Part shown: one piece after another, positions 21,721-33,289 of the stretch
Layout of the letters: each line of letters begins with the position of its first letter
How positions within the stretch are numbered: the stretch's first letter is position 1
From: Aedes albopictus
Taxonomy: Eukaryota > Arthropoda > Insecta > Diptera > Culicidae
Direction: 5' to 3'
DNA: 64,000 nt
Assembly: GCF_035046485.1 (NCBI RefSeq)
Contig: NC_085138.1
Location: 331,930,421 to 331,994,420, forward strand
Position numbers and translations under genes: made by a program
Notes under the pieces: model-generated
Databases searched by the model: none
Seen by the model: only the letters and a program-made list of their open reading frames with translations
Told to the model about the DNA's origin: nothing

Positions 21721-23339
21721 AGACCATGGGGAGTACCAGTATATGGGAAGCTGAAGTTTGGAAACCTTGAGTAACCAGCTCTGATTTCATTATGATAGCA
21801 CTGGTTCAGTTTCAGTTCAGTTTAATATGATTCACGTTTGATTCGATATAAAAAGAATTCAAATTGATTACTGAAATTAACAATCAATCATTACTGCTTA
21901 CCTATTTTTACAAGTGACATTTTCATCATCACATCGTGAGAAACTGTTCAAAATGAATACCGTCATTCAACGGATAATCAAATAACATTCAATCGGTCTT
22001 GTGGCAGATTGTCATGCCTATTATCATTTAAAAATCCCATCAAGCCGTTAAGCACTGATTGTTAATCGATTCATACGTCATTTTAATGCCATATCGTCCA
22101 AATGAGCAGAACTGCCGAAAAGGCATTGTCGTCGAATATTTTTTCACGTTTCGTGACTGTGTCGCACAGCAAGACCATGGGCTACGGAGGCGTAAAAATA
22201 TAATTTATAAATTAATTATGCCTCAACCGGCTCCAACCGCTCATTTACATATTCATCGTGTTCGCCTGGAGTCCCGAGTCAAAAATGCGTATAAATCTGC
22301 TGCGGAGTTTGGATACCAACCTTTGTAAGAGGAAAATGCTATGCGAACTTTATTCAAATAGGTATCCTTCACCATGGCAGCGGTAAGAACGCTTCAAGCA
22401 ACACCAACAAACCGCTCGGTGTTCCATTGAAAATAAGCAACTCATTTTCCCTCACAAAAGACAAAATCGGTGCAGTACAGAGCCTACCACTTAATTTGCA
22501 TCCTCAATTTTTGACGCGGCGGTGGTTCTTGTTCGCAGCCAGCTTGAAGAAGTGAATTTGATTAATTCAATCATGCTACAGCGCTCCTCTCTGGTCCTCT
22601 CGAACCCGTAATTCATTCCGGTGGCCTATTGGGTGAAAAATGAAGCTCCAGAATTGAGCAACCAACATCCAACCTACTGGGGGTATAGGTAGGATTGAAC
22701 GACACCGACCGAACCAACCCTCAAAGTTAAGTGCGGTTTTGGGATCCGACGCCCAAGTGCGAGACGTTAAACTTCTCACACCGAAATTATTTAAATTAAT
22801 TTGGACTTTAATCCTTCCATTCCTTGCCCGAGCGAAGAAGAAGGATGCTGTGAAAGGATCGCCGGTTGGAGAAGGAAAAAATATTAAGAGGAATGAAGAA
22901 ATAAACGAAAGAATATTCGATGCGATAGCCACGACCCTCGAAATGGAGGGTCCGATGGTAAGGAGGAAAATGGTCGAAAGAATTTGCATAAAAAACTGGA
23001 ATATTTGAGAAAGAGGAAATATCCTGAAAGAAAACATCAACAGCAGTGGCCGAAGCTCAGGATGGGTGAGATTTGGTCAGTTTGAGATTGGGTTGCCGAT
23101 CGCAGTTAAATGTTTTCAAATGCATTTGAGAGTCAGTACGTTTGCTGGTGAAATGGCTTGGTCAAGTTGTAAATGTCAGTATGAATAACATAGCTTTATT
23201 GCCAAGTGCCCTGTATGCAGGATTGCAAGAAATCATACAATAACATAATATTGATGAAACTGTGAGTGCTAGCTAAATGTAGGTAATGAACGTAGAAATT
23301 TGACGTTTCCGAATTGCTTGTGAATTTAAAGTTATGACT
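21721..23339. other. Unique sequence; no gene recognised
   Basis: Non-repetitive. Two opposed frames overlap at 22576-23040 (minus, 154 codons, hydrophobic start) and 22739-23008 (plus, 89 codons, Lys/Glu-rich). Neither shows a domain, a convincing start context or splice signals I trust. It could contain conserved non-coding DNA. Confidence 0.45.
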
Positions 23340-23860
23340 AATTTGACAAATTTAAAAAAAATAATTAATTTTAATTTGTTTTTATATTTTAAAAATTTTG
23401 AATGTTTTTGAACTTGTTTTTTTTAATTTAAAATTTGGTTTGTGTATTTACATTCACATTTTTTAAAAGTTTTAGAAAATGGTAAAATTTCAGTTTATTT
23501 AATTTGATTTTTTTATTTGATTTTTTTTAAGTTTTTTATTTTTTTAAATTTTGGTTTTAAAAATTTGAAAATTTTTACATTTAATGTTTTGTTTTCTTTT
23601 TATATTCATAAATTTAATTTATTTTAAACGTTTTATTTTTTTTTGTATTTTGACCACTATTAGTTTTTAAAATGTTTATTTTTGTTTAGTCATTGAATAA
23701 TAGTGTTTAATTCTTCGATCGTAGAAAGCTACACTTAGTTTAACTGAGTCGAAAACCTTTATTATGTTATTATTATAATATTATTTTATTATAATTATAT
23801 TATAATTATGTTATATATTATTATATTGTGAAATTTTTCAAGTTTACGATAGTTCTGATG
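23340..23860. repeat. AT-rich low-complexity tract
   Basis: Runs of TTTTTAAATTTT type (23340-23690) end in a TTATTATAATATTATT tract (23755-23830). A similar AATTTTTAAA tract lies at 27760-27990. Confidence 0.75.
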
Positions 23861-23869
23861 GATTCTGAA

Positions 23870-24900
23870 TAGGAGTTTTTCATAAAGCTCCACAACGAAG
23901 TTCATTCGAAATTTCTTCTTGAACTCCTTCGGGATTTCGTTCGTGAATTTACAGGCACAGGAACTTTAAAACCCCGTAGATCAGTTCTTCAGAATTTTCT
24001 AAAAAAATCTCGCTGTAGATCCACATTTTTATAAGAAGTTTCTTAAAAATAGATTATCAAGTCCCTTCAGTATTTTTTTTTCTGGTAATGTTCCAATTTC
24101 TCTCGAAAAATCTTCAATTAGTTACACTATGACTTCTGTCAACAGTAAAGTGATATTTTCAACAGTTCCTTTGTGAATTTCATAAAGAAGTTCTTTCAGG
24201 TGCTTCTTAAGAAGCTCCTTGGAGAACTCACCCATGTGTTCCACCAGAAAGTTATGCTGAAGTTGTTCCTAGAATCCCCCTAAAACTCCTGTGGGAATTC
24301 CCCTAGGGGTGACTTAAGGAATTTTATTTGATGATGTACCCCGATATTCCGGCAATGCATACCGGATTTCACCCTGGAATGCTTTCTTTCTCTTTACATT
24401 TCTCCAAGAATTACTTCTAAAATGTTTATGAGAATTCTTCCAGAAGTTCCATAAGGAATCATTGAAGAGTTTCTTCGCGAATTTCCTTAGAACTACATCG
24501 AGGAATTTCCTCATCAAATCCTTTACAAGAAATCTAAAATTCTTTCGGAAGATCAACCTAGATTATGGGAATGTCTTCAGAAGTTCCTCCGGAAATTTCT
24601 TCCAGACCTTCTTCCGATACTTCATCAAGTGTTCCTCTGGGAATTCTTTCAGAAAATACTCTAAAGATTCCTTCAGAATTCATTCGAAAGTTACTCCAGG
24701 AATTTCTATGAGTACATTCAGAAATTTCTTCGAGAATTCCATGATTAGCTCCCCCAGGACTTCCTTTAGCAGGTTCTCCGGGAATTCCTTTAGGAGTTTC
24801 ATCGTAAAGTTTCAACATAAAATCCTCCACGAACTGTCCTTAATGTTCTTATAAATTCTTCCTGAAATTCCTTAACAAGGATCTCTGTGATTTTTATTAA
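23870..24900 (-). repeat. Degenerate 12-bp tandem array, minus orientation
   Basis: The 12-base spacing is easy to see at 24585-24640 (TTCCTCCGGAAA, TTCTTCCAGACC, TTCTTCCGATAC). The open frames at 24462-24854 (plus) and 24558-24830 (minus) are array translations. Confidence 0.8.
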
Positions 24901-25130
24901 ATATTCCTGGTACAACGATCTTTTTTGCCTGTTATAAATAATGGAATTTCGGATTCTTTGAAATCTCTTTCAGTTAATTGTGGGAATGACCAGCAAATGA
25001 TTGGCAAAATTTTCCTCTTACGATAAGCTTTTCGATCCGGACTCTTTTAGGTATTCCTGTAGAGTGTTTTTATAATTTTTTTCCCAAATTGTTTTTCTTG
25101 AATTAATAATACCTTTTAATATTTCATGAA
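24901..25130. other. Short unassigned spacer between arrays of opposite orientation
   Basis: AT-rich with no visible element; array orientation changes across it. Confidence 0.4.
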
Positions 25131-26160
25131 AAGTTCGTTTAAAGAACATTTCGAGAATACTTTTGCACTCTAACAAAAATCCAAAACAAATTTTCGTTGT
25201 GGAAAACTGCTTGAGGAACTCCTGAAGAAATTTTCTGCAAAACTCTTAAATCAGGGGCTTTTAAAAAACTTGCATCATTAGAACTCCTGGAAGGAATCTT
25301 GGAGGAGCTTCTGGAAGAAGCCTCACGAAGAAAAAATCTCAGAAAAACTCCAAGAAAAAGGTTTGATTGAACCTGGAGCCTGGAACCTGAACCTGGAAGA
25401 ATTATCGGAGAAGAGTTCCCGAAGAAACTCCTAGAATTACCCCCAAAGTTTCTCTGGAAATAATCTTGAACAAAATCGTGGAAAAAACACGTAACCACAA
25501 AAGGAAAAAAAAGAAAAGAAACCAGATAACACTTCCAGAAATTTTTGAAGTAGCTGTAGAGAACAGTTCTTTGGGAAATTTCTAAAGAAATGTTTGCAGG
25601 GAAAATTTTGCGAAAAATTTCTAAGATTTTTAAAAAAACTTTTGGAACAAATCTTTAAGAAACTATAGGGAATTCTCGAAGAAACTCATGAAATAATTTC
25701 CGAAGATATTCATGTAAGAATAATTGGAGGAACTTCTGGTCATTCCCATTGAGTTGCTGCAGGAATTGCGGTAACGAACTCCTGGATAAATTCCCAAAAG
25801 AAATCATAATGGAATTGCCAAAGAAATTATTGGGTTTTTGTGTTTTAGAAGAATTTCCGGTAGTGCTTGAATAATCTTCACACACCTTTGGAGTAACGCC
25901 CAATAATTTTAACAAGGTCACTGAGAGTATTCACGACGTTACTACAATAAACTGTTTCCGAATGATCTTCTGAAAAAATGTTTGAATGATCTTCTGGAAT
26001 AATTATAGGAGAAATTTCTGAAAAATTCCCGAAGGCATTTTGGTAGAATTTCCGGATGAATTTCTAAAAAGATGTAAGGAGCATTCTTGCTAGAGCTTCC
26101 AGAAGAATTCACAAAGACACTGTCAAAAGAATTCTCAGTGAAAGTGCAATGCATTGAAAT
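25131..26160 (+). repeat. Degenerate 12-bp tandem array, plus orientation
   Basis: Units such as GGAACTCCTGAAGAAA and GGAATCTTGGAGGAGCTT. A local repeat CTGGAGCCTGGAACCTGAA sits at 25373-25395. Confidence 0.75.
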
Positions 26161-27690
26161 TGTCGGTTGGATGTTGGAAATAGAAAACAGGAAGAGTAAC
26201 CACCGATCCCTATCATAAATTATCTGTAAATTTTGGGTCTGATATTTTCATGTTTTTTTTTTTTTTTGATTAAAATACTTGCAGCCGTTCACCCACAAAC
26301 AAAATTTTGGGAAAAAATGTGTCCGAATTTTTAATCTTTTCAATTTTTAAATGACACATTTGTATCTTGAACCATAATTTCAACGCAACAAGAAATTATC
26401 CTCTTTCAACTTCGGTTCCCGTCAACATTCAACCATACGAACACCTCAGCCTGAAAAAAAAACAAAAATCAAAGAAACACACGCACTTCTAATGCCCCAT
26501 CCAGTTTATGGCCCCGGGTTGTTATTCACCGTCTTATAGCTCCGGTTCCGAAGGGTATACTTAAAGTTATCCACTTCATTTAGCTTTATTCGCACCACCG
26601 CCACCATATCCCTACTATCGCTTCGTCGTACCTACTCGAGGGGGACTTTGCAGAAGGATGATCGCCATCGTCGTCGTCTTCGTGGCCGTTTGCAGCCTTG
26701 GAGGAGGATGCTCTTCTCGGTATTCACTTGACTTTCGAACAGAAAAGCTAGGGTAGGTGGTCCTGTTTCAGTTTCTTGTGAAATGAAGATTGTTTTATGA
26801 TCATGACATTCTAACATATACATTTTAAAGTATACCAAACTTAAACTGCTTTATTTATGTTCAAGTGCAATATTCTAAAATAGCATCTCCAACCGAAATT
26901 GGAAACAGTTCTGTTAGGAATCACAGACGTGCCAGAAGCTCTGGATGTCGACGGCCATAGCTGAAACAGTAGTTCCGAAAAGACCCAACCGGTACGACCC
27001 AACAAAAGATCCAACCGAGGGAAATGAAATAAGAAACAGGAGATAATCGTTTGCCGCAATATAGCTAATGGTTGCTTTAATTGCTGCACAAGCTCGTAAG
27101 AGACGATCCGGCGGTGTGGGTCTCGAAGCAAAGTGTTTTGTTTTTACTTGTGCAACGCCGTCGCCGTCGTCGTCGTTGTTTGCTGGATTCCTGGCAATAT
27201 AGCGCAAATGCTTCTTCGGGGGAAAGGTAGGACGGACCATGTCCTGATGCTGCTGCTGCTGCTGTCTGCCATCCGAATCCGACAAGCAATCGAGCTCGAA
27301 CAACCCTAACATCGAGAAGCAACGAGAAGACGGCGGTTGTTCATAGTAGTAAGCAATCTTGCAAATTTATGGTGCACCGGAGAATGCAACGGCGGCCGCT
27401 ATGTCTCGGGAAGCATTTCTTAAGAGGGCGTGCAGCTAGCTCTGGATTGATGGTTTGGGGAATGCAATCTTGACGGAATTGGTTCATCCCTAGAGAAGGG
27501 ATCGTGTTGCGAAAGTGGGGCATTTGTACTTTGTGTTTCAATTGCATACTGTGGTGTATTTTTTAGCCTGTGAATTGATAGTTCATGTAGCTCAGCTGAC
27601 AAATGCGCATGGTACTTTCACAATTACTTTTTTCGACTCAGTTGAGCTAAGTGTAGCCTGCTATAAACGCAGATAGAATTAAAAACTATT
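26161..27690. other. Unique sequence with GC-richer part (26590-27480)
   Basis: Array-free. On the minus strand a frame from 27312 reads MLGLFELDCLSDSDGR, a short Gln run (CAG repeats near 27250-27262), then MVRPTFPPKKHLRYIARN and an Asn/Asp stretch, before CAAGTAAAAA near 27146, a moderate splice-donor match. It resembles an insect N-terminal exon in composition but matches no family I know. CGTCGT triplets at 26668-26682 and 27160-27178 may keep frames open by chance. Confidence 0.3.
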
Positions 27691-28076
27691 ACCCGATGGT
27701 GGCATTTTCAAAACTTAACAAAAACAAAGTCATTTTCATTATTTGAAAAATTTAGAATTTTTAATATTTTTAAAGTTAAAAAAAATTGAAATTTATCTTT
27801 TTTTTTATTTTTAAAATTTTAAATTTTTTCAAATTTTTAAAACTTTTTAAAATATTTGAAAATTTAAAACTTATGAAAAAAATATTTTTTTTTTTAAATT
27901 TGTTATCTTTTTAATTTTTTAAGATATGTGGGTGCTTATATTTTTTTTTAATTTTTGAAATTTTTAAAAAATTCAAAATATTGAATTTGTAACAATTGTA
28001 ACACTCTAATACTTTTCAATTTTTTCCATCTGATATGACGAAAATTAGCGCATATGACGAGCTAGATTTCTACCCT
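27691..28076. repeat. AT-rich tract ending in the motif shared with 12206-12258
   Basis: Low-complexity AATTTTTAAA sequence, then CCATCTGATATGACG...TTAGCGCATATGACGA...TTCTACCC at 28023-28076. The twin motif at 12206 marks this as the edge of a dispersed repeat. Confidence 0.6.
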
Positions 28077-28259
28077 ATCTTTGAAATAATATTTAAAGAA
28101 TTCATGTTTAAATCAATGAAAAAGTCTCTGGTAGAATCCCATTTGGAGCCTTGGATGAATTTCTCTAGGAATCATCGAAGAACTTCTGAACTGCAAAAAC
28201 AAGAAGAAAACCTTAGAAAAACTTTGCTAGCGATCTTTTAAGATGAAATTTTGAAAAAG
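28077..28259 (+). repeat. Short 12-bp array fragment
   Basis: Units such as GAATTTCTCTAGGAATC and GAACTTCTGAACTGC; continues beyond the microsatellite. Confidence 0.5.
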
Positions 28260-28274
28260 CTGTTTTATTTATTT

Positions 28275-28343
<69 letters not shown>

Positions 28344-28372
28344 TTCATTTATTTATTTATTTATTTGTATTG
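28260..28372. repeat. Microsatellite (ATTT)n, about 26 units
   Basis: Nearly perfect tetranucleotide run TTTATTTATTTATTTA with one interruption near 28346 (ATTCATTT). Confidence 0.95.
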
Positions 28373-28680
28373 AACATGATCCCATGATATATCGCTGAAA
28401 GAATTTATAAAAGTTTCCGATTCAAATCCTCGCGATAAAATCTCAACTCTATCTTCGCAGAGCTTCCTTAAGGAGGACCTTATAAAATTGTTAGAAAAAA
28501 TCCTAGAGAAACTATTAGGGAAAAACTTGAAAATGAAAACAAGTTTAATTCCCAGAAAAACTAGTTTTCTACGGCAAGTCCCCAAGAAATTGTATCAAGG
28601 ATGCATTCCAACGGTATTCCTGTAGAGTAAGTTCCAAGAGCCCTTCCCGTTAGATCACAACTTATTTAAAGTTTCTTCTT
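28373..28680. repeat. 12-bp array, degenerate
   Basis: Faint units such as GAGCTTCCTTAAGGAGG and CCTAGAGAAACTATTAGGG; fades out by about 28680. Confidence 0.45.
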
Positions 28681-29146
28681 TGATTTTCCATACAAATTCT
28701 TCAAACATTTAAGGAAGTTTGCATGACTTATAATGTTTTTTTTTAACTTATATTATACTTAAAGCGCAAATGTTCGTCAATATTATCAATTCTGCAATGA
28801 TGGTTTCTTAAGTTTTCTGAAGTAATGCCTACTTTCACATCATTAATTGCATCTTGCCAAGCATTTTCTATAAAATCCATCAAAATCAAAAAAGATTCAA
28901 TAAACATTCTACTTCTATGACCAATTATTTTGTTTTATTCGAATTGCTTTTGAAATTTCCCAGGTTTTTTTTAACCTTCAAGTATTTTATTTAACCGTTC
29001 TGCAGAAATAAGCTTTTACGTGCCTTAACCCATTGAAGCCGAAGTTTTTTCAAGCCTTATTATAGAGTTTTTTCCACGTATTTTAGTGGATTTCGTGGTC
29101 AACAGCATAAAAAATTTAAAATATGATGCAAAATACTTTTTTGGTA
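28681..29146. other. Unassigned AT-rich sequence
   Basis: No gene or element recognised. CATTGAAGCCGAAG (29032) lies near the start of the tandem repeat. Confidence 0.45.
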
Positions 29147-30330
29147 TCCTAGGTCATCCACACTGTTCTTGAGTTTAGATCCTAATGTCTACCGATGTAA
29201 CAGTAACTTTTTTCATAATACAAAGCTATGATTTGTTTTCTATCATGTCAAGTAAGTCTTCTGAAAGAGCAATAGACAATATCAGATCAGTCAGGACATC
29301 CTAGGTCACCCAAATTGTTCTTGAGTTTAGATCCTAAAGTCTACGAATGTAACAGTAACTTCTTTCATTATACAAGACTACGATTTGTAATCTATCATGT
29401 CCAGTAAGTCTTCTGAAAGTTCAATAGACAGTATCAGATTAGGGGGATATCCTAGTTCATCCAAATTGTTAGTGAGTTTAGATCCTAAAGTCTACGAGTG
29501 TAACGTTAACTTCTTTCATTATACAAAGCTTCGATTTGTATTCTATCATGTCCAGTAGTTCTTCTGAAAGGTAAAAAGACATTCTAGGTCATCCAAACTG
29601 TTCTTAAGTCTGGATCCTCAAGTCTACGGGTGTAACGGAAACTTCTTACATTATACGAAGCTTTGATTTGTTATCTATCATGTCCAGTAAGTCTTTTAAA
29701 AGTTCAAAGAACAGTATCACATCAGTCGGGATATCCTTGGTCATCCAAACCGTAATCTATTATCCCGAGCAGAAGGTCATACCTAACTAATACCGTGCAA
29801 AGAGCAACCTGTGCTCTAATATCTCAAGTTGGTATTGCTATATTATTCTACACAATGTTATGAGAACACCACAATAACAATTGGAGGTATTTGAGCAAAG
29901 TTAGGTATTGATGTGATATTGTTGATTTAGCTGACAAAATACCTGAAGAACAAGATTTGTTATTACATCATGGAGCTACAGAAAAAAGTTCAACTTAATA
30001 GCAAGAAATGTTATTACTTTGTTATTTTATACCTTCTGTATAACAAATAGAGCACTTGACATTTATGGTATGCATTCATTATTGAAATAACAAGACTTGT
30101 TACTTTTAAGGTGTTATTTACACAAAATTATGATATTCATTTTTGTTATTTTGCCTTTTATGTCCACCTGATGAAGGGCATATCAAGGTATAATGTTATT
30201 AAAGATTAATACCTCGATCTGTTATTTTGTTGCTATTCTTTTCTGCTCGGTATGTCCAGCCAATCTTCTGAATGTTCAATGTACTTTATCAGATCAACTA
30301 GGGTCATCTAAACAATTATGTTGTTCAAAA
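29147..30330 (+). repeat. Satellite-like tandem repeat, 151-bp unit, about five copies
   Basis: Units begin with ATCCTAGGTCATCC at about 29147, 29298, 29449, 29581 and 29733: spacings of 151, 151, 132 (a deletion) and 152. Each carries AGTTTAGATCCTAA, TCTACGAATGTAAC, CTATCATGTCCAGTAAGTC and CTTCTGAAAG. The fifth unit has an internal deletion and is split by a MITE (29764-30250); its remainder resumes TGTCCAGCCAATCTTCTGAA at 30253. Confidence 0.9.
29764..30250. mobile_element. MITE inserted in a satellite unit, 487 bp
   Basis: The ends CCCGAGCAGAA and TTCTGCTCGG are inverted. TAT flanks the insert at 29761-29763 and 30251-30253; comparing with intact satellite units (CTATCATGTCCAG) shows the empty site. 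The interior is rich in TAACA/TGTTATT words like the elements at 15640 and 19863. No coding capacity. Confidence 0.82.
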
Positions 30331-30687
30331 GCAAGCAACTACAGCATTTAACGTATCTGTTTTGGCTATATAGAGTTATATTGTACAATGGAATATACCT
30401 ACTGAATCTCACATAATACAATCAGAGACTATGATATAGTTTTGGGATACATGAGTGACCCGATTTTGTCAGCCCCTTTCCGGAACACATTTTTGCTCCC
30501 CTAAGCAGATATTCATACTTTTTATCCTTCTATGTTCTGCCTTTCAGCAGTAGTTTGATGATGATCTTAAATGTATCGATCAATATTTGACCATTAGATA
30601 ATGAGAGAAAAAATTTCGTCGCAAAATGGGGCTGACAAAATGGGGTCCGTACTGTATTCGGAGTCGTACACATTGCCCTGCAATATA
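30331..30687. other. Unassigned sequence
   Basis: No gene recognised. The fragment GACAAAATGGGGTCCGTACTG (30630-30650) with the earlier CCCGATTTTGTCAGCCCC (30457) may be an old inverted-repeat element. Confidence 0.35.
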
Positions 30688-31647
30688 CAGGGTGTTTGGT
30701 TCCTGAGTGCAAACTTTTTAAAGGGTGATAGAGGACCATGAATGGAGAAAAAAATTGTTCTACGCATATGGTCAAATCTCAACCGTTACGTAGTTATTGA
30801 ACTTCCCATGTTTTTGACTCTTATTGCCTTAACTGGCAATAACTTGAAAATGGCCAAACTTTTCGAAGTTTTTTTTACCCTTATTTGAAGGATTATTGAA
30901 TTTTTCATCAAATGGCGTCTTTGAATCGATTGGTTTAGTTAAATAACTAAGTTTTCTACAGCAAAATAGCTAAAAATAGCGTATTTTTATTAGTTTTTGT
31001 CAATTATCTTTGAAACATGCGTAATAAATTAAAATTCTTTCTTAGGCAAAGTTGTGGACCCGGTTACACTCTACAATTCGTTCTTTGACACTAAACTACT
31101 ATCTCTTATCGTTTTATTGCAATTTTGATTCAAATGTGCGGCACAATGCGCAAAAAAGTGCTTTTCATGACAGTTGCAAATTTATGATCTGAAATGCGAT
31201 GTTAAAATCGAAATTGCAACAAAATGATAAGAGATAGAAGTTTGATGTCAAAGAACGAATTGTAGAGTGGAACAGGGGCCACAACTTTGCCTAATAAAGA
31301 ATTTTGAATTATTACGCATGTTTCAAAGATAATTGGCAAAACTAAATTAAAACACACTACTTTTGAGCTTTTTGCTGTAGAAAACTTAGTTATTTAACTA
31401 AACCAATCGATTCAAAGATGCCATTTGATAGAAAATTCAATAATCTTTCGAATAAGGGTCAAAAAACTTCGATAAGTTTGACCATTTTCAAGTTATAGCC
31501 AGTTAAGGCAATAAGAGTCAAAAACATGGGAAGTTCAATAACTACGTAACGGTTAAGATTTGACCATATGCGTAGAACAATTTTTTTCTCCATTCATGGT
31601 CCTCTATCACCCTTTAAAAAGTTTGCACTCAGGAACCTAACACCCTG
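30688..31647. mobile_element. 960-bp foldback element with ~440-bp arms, TA target duplication
   Basis: The ends CAGGGTGTTTGGTTCCTGAG and CTCAGGAACCTAACACCCTG are inverted, and the complementarity continues inward for roughly 440 bases per arm (for example GGCAATAAGAGTCAAAAACA on the right against TGTTTTTGACTCTTATTGCC on the left) to a loop near 31130-31205. TA lies at 30686-30687 and 31648-31649. Tc1/mariner-type insertion is inferred from TA. The small minus frames at its left end come from the arm. Confidence 0.92.
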
Positions 31648-32104
31648 TATTACATGAAGTCTACAGCCGTTATAATATGTGTTTTTTGCAGTTTTGAGTT
31701 ACACAACTTTACCAACCGTAATGATTTTATCTATTTAATTTATTTAGCGTTGATTACAATTATAATAAAACTGAATCAACTATTCTTCACCCTTACACTA
31801 GGTTCGTGGCTGTAGTCCTTATCCTCGGTCGCGTCCCACATTTGCCTTCAGATATGTAATCGAGATGTGACTACGTCATATATTCACCTTAGCTGGAAAT
31901 TGTTGGTGTGGGATGCTTAGTAACCATGAAATATCTCAAAGGTATTTTGAAAGGGCTCTGAGTTTCACAGAAGTTCACGGATCTGGATACGTTAGACTAG
32001 GTAACGTATTAGAACATCGGCTCAAGCGGCACGTTCTCCTCCAAGAGGGAAATTTGTGCCATTCCGGTAATAATAATTCCGGTTTATAGCACAAATAACG
32101 ACTA
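31648..32104. other. Unassigned; possible diverged unit of the 315-bp repeat
   Basis: CACAGAAGTTCACGGATCTGG (31968-31989) resembles AAGAGGTTCACGGATCGCAG in the tandem repeat at 32705, so a decayed unit may lie here. No gene seen. Confidence 0.35.
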
Positions 32105-32317
32105 CAGGTCGGACTCGATTATCCAGATTCTGGTTCTGATGCTTCTCAAACACGTATCTGGGGAACGGAATGCTCTATAAAGCTGAAATTTTGCCGTTAT
32201 GTCAAGCCAGCTTTGATTGGTAATCAGTCAAAATTTCAGCTTTCAACAGCATTCCGCTTGCGAGATATATTTTTGGGAACGGCCAGAACCTAACTCCGAA
32301 TAATCGAGTCCGACCTG
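32105..32317. mobile_element. 213-bp MITE, TA target duplication
   Basis: The ends CAGGTCGGACTCGATTATCC and ATAATCGAGTCCGACCTG are inverted, with TA at 32103-32104 and 32318-32319. Internal AGCTGAAATTTTG and CAAAATTTCAGCT also pair. Tc1/mariner-like by target site. Confidence 0.9.
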
Positions 32318-32393
32318 TACAACGTATGCAGATTCAAAAAAAAAATGAGTTTCATTAAAATTTCAACAAGCAAAAAAACAGAACAGTGCCAAC

Positions 32394-32452
32394 GAGTCTC
32401 TTTTAGCCTCGGTCTGAAAATCTCCCTAATAAAGCTAATAATAAAAATAATT
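32394..32452 (+). mobile_element. SINE 3' tail fragment
   Basis: TTTTAGCCTCGGTCTGAAAA, then TCTCCCTAATAAAG and an AATAATAA tail, matches the 3' end of the SINE at 48351-48538 (CTAGCCTAGGGTTAAAAATC...). Confidence 0.6.
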
Positions 32453-32479
32453 GCGCGAATAACTAATATTAGTATCAAG

Positions 32480-33240
32480 AGCTAAACTTCAGGATATTTT
32501 GAACGACTCTCAATGTCCCAAAGGATCATAATAATATCAAGTAGACTTCAGGTTGGTCCAGTCAGTCCAGTCCAGCGGTTTATTATGCAACTTTATTCAG
32601 TTATAACAAATATGGCTGTTGTTACGAGTGTAAATCTGAAGTTCTGAATTCCAAGGTAGTTTAACTAACCTGTAATATCCCTATAATGTCTCTAAATGTT
32701 TTTTGAGATTTCAAGAGGTTCACGGATCGCAGAAGATTATGCAATGTTATTATTTATGGCAAAAACACATCAAGTTATTCTTAAAGATTTGAAGGACTTT
32801 CTTATATAACAGTTTGGATGCCCCTGAATGTCACAAGGGTTTATAATAAACAAAAATACTTCAGATTGCTCCGGGAACCGCGGTTGATTATGCAACGTTA
32901 CTCAGTATAACATATATGGCTGATGTTACGAGAATAGACCTGAAGTTCTGCACTCTGGTCACTGGTCACTGGTTCTGCACTGGTAATTTGGCTTAGGGGC
33001 TGTCCATAAACCACGTGGTCATGAGGGGGGGTCGGCCAATGACCATTTTGTATGGACAAATAAAAAATTTTGTATGAACTAATGAACACGCGGGGGGGGG
33101 GGGGGGGGTTTGAAAAGTCCCAAAAAATGACCACGTGGTTTATGGACAGCCCTTTACTTGGGATATCCCTATAGTGTCTATTGTGCCTTGCAAGATAAAT
33201 CCGCGAAACGCGTTAGTCTTCTTCTTTTCCATCAAGTTGC
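32480..33240 (+). repeat. Tandem repeat, unit about 315 bp (two units)
   Basis: Matched landmarks CTCAATGTCCCAAAGG (32511) and CTGAATGTCACAAGGG (32824) lie about 315 bases apart, as do GCAACTTTATTCAGTTATAAC with GCAACGTTACTCAGTATAAC and ATATCCCTATAATGTCT with ATATCCCTATAGTGTCT. The second unit is split by the MITE at 32996-33153. A further partial unit lies at 34745-34890. Confidence 0.8.
32996..33153. mobile_element. Harbinger-like MITE, 158 bp, TTA target duplication
   Basis: The ends GGGGCTGTCCATAAACCACG and CGTGGTTTATGGACAGCCC are inverted; TTA at 32993-32995 and 33154-33156. A G-run of 17 lies at about 33092-33109. Same family as 9081 and 21114. Confidence 0.85.
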
Positions 33241-33289
33241 AAAAATATGACCGCACCACTATGAGCGACCTGATGGTCAGAAATTCTAC

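Noticed and set aside
22576..23040. 154-codon minus frame with hydrophobic start
   Set aside because: Overlapped by an opposite frame, no recognisable family, no credible splice or promoter signals.
29147..30330. Regular repeats considered as a CRISPR array
   Set aside because: Unit of 151 bp is homogeneous without unique spacers, and the genome is eukaryotic.
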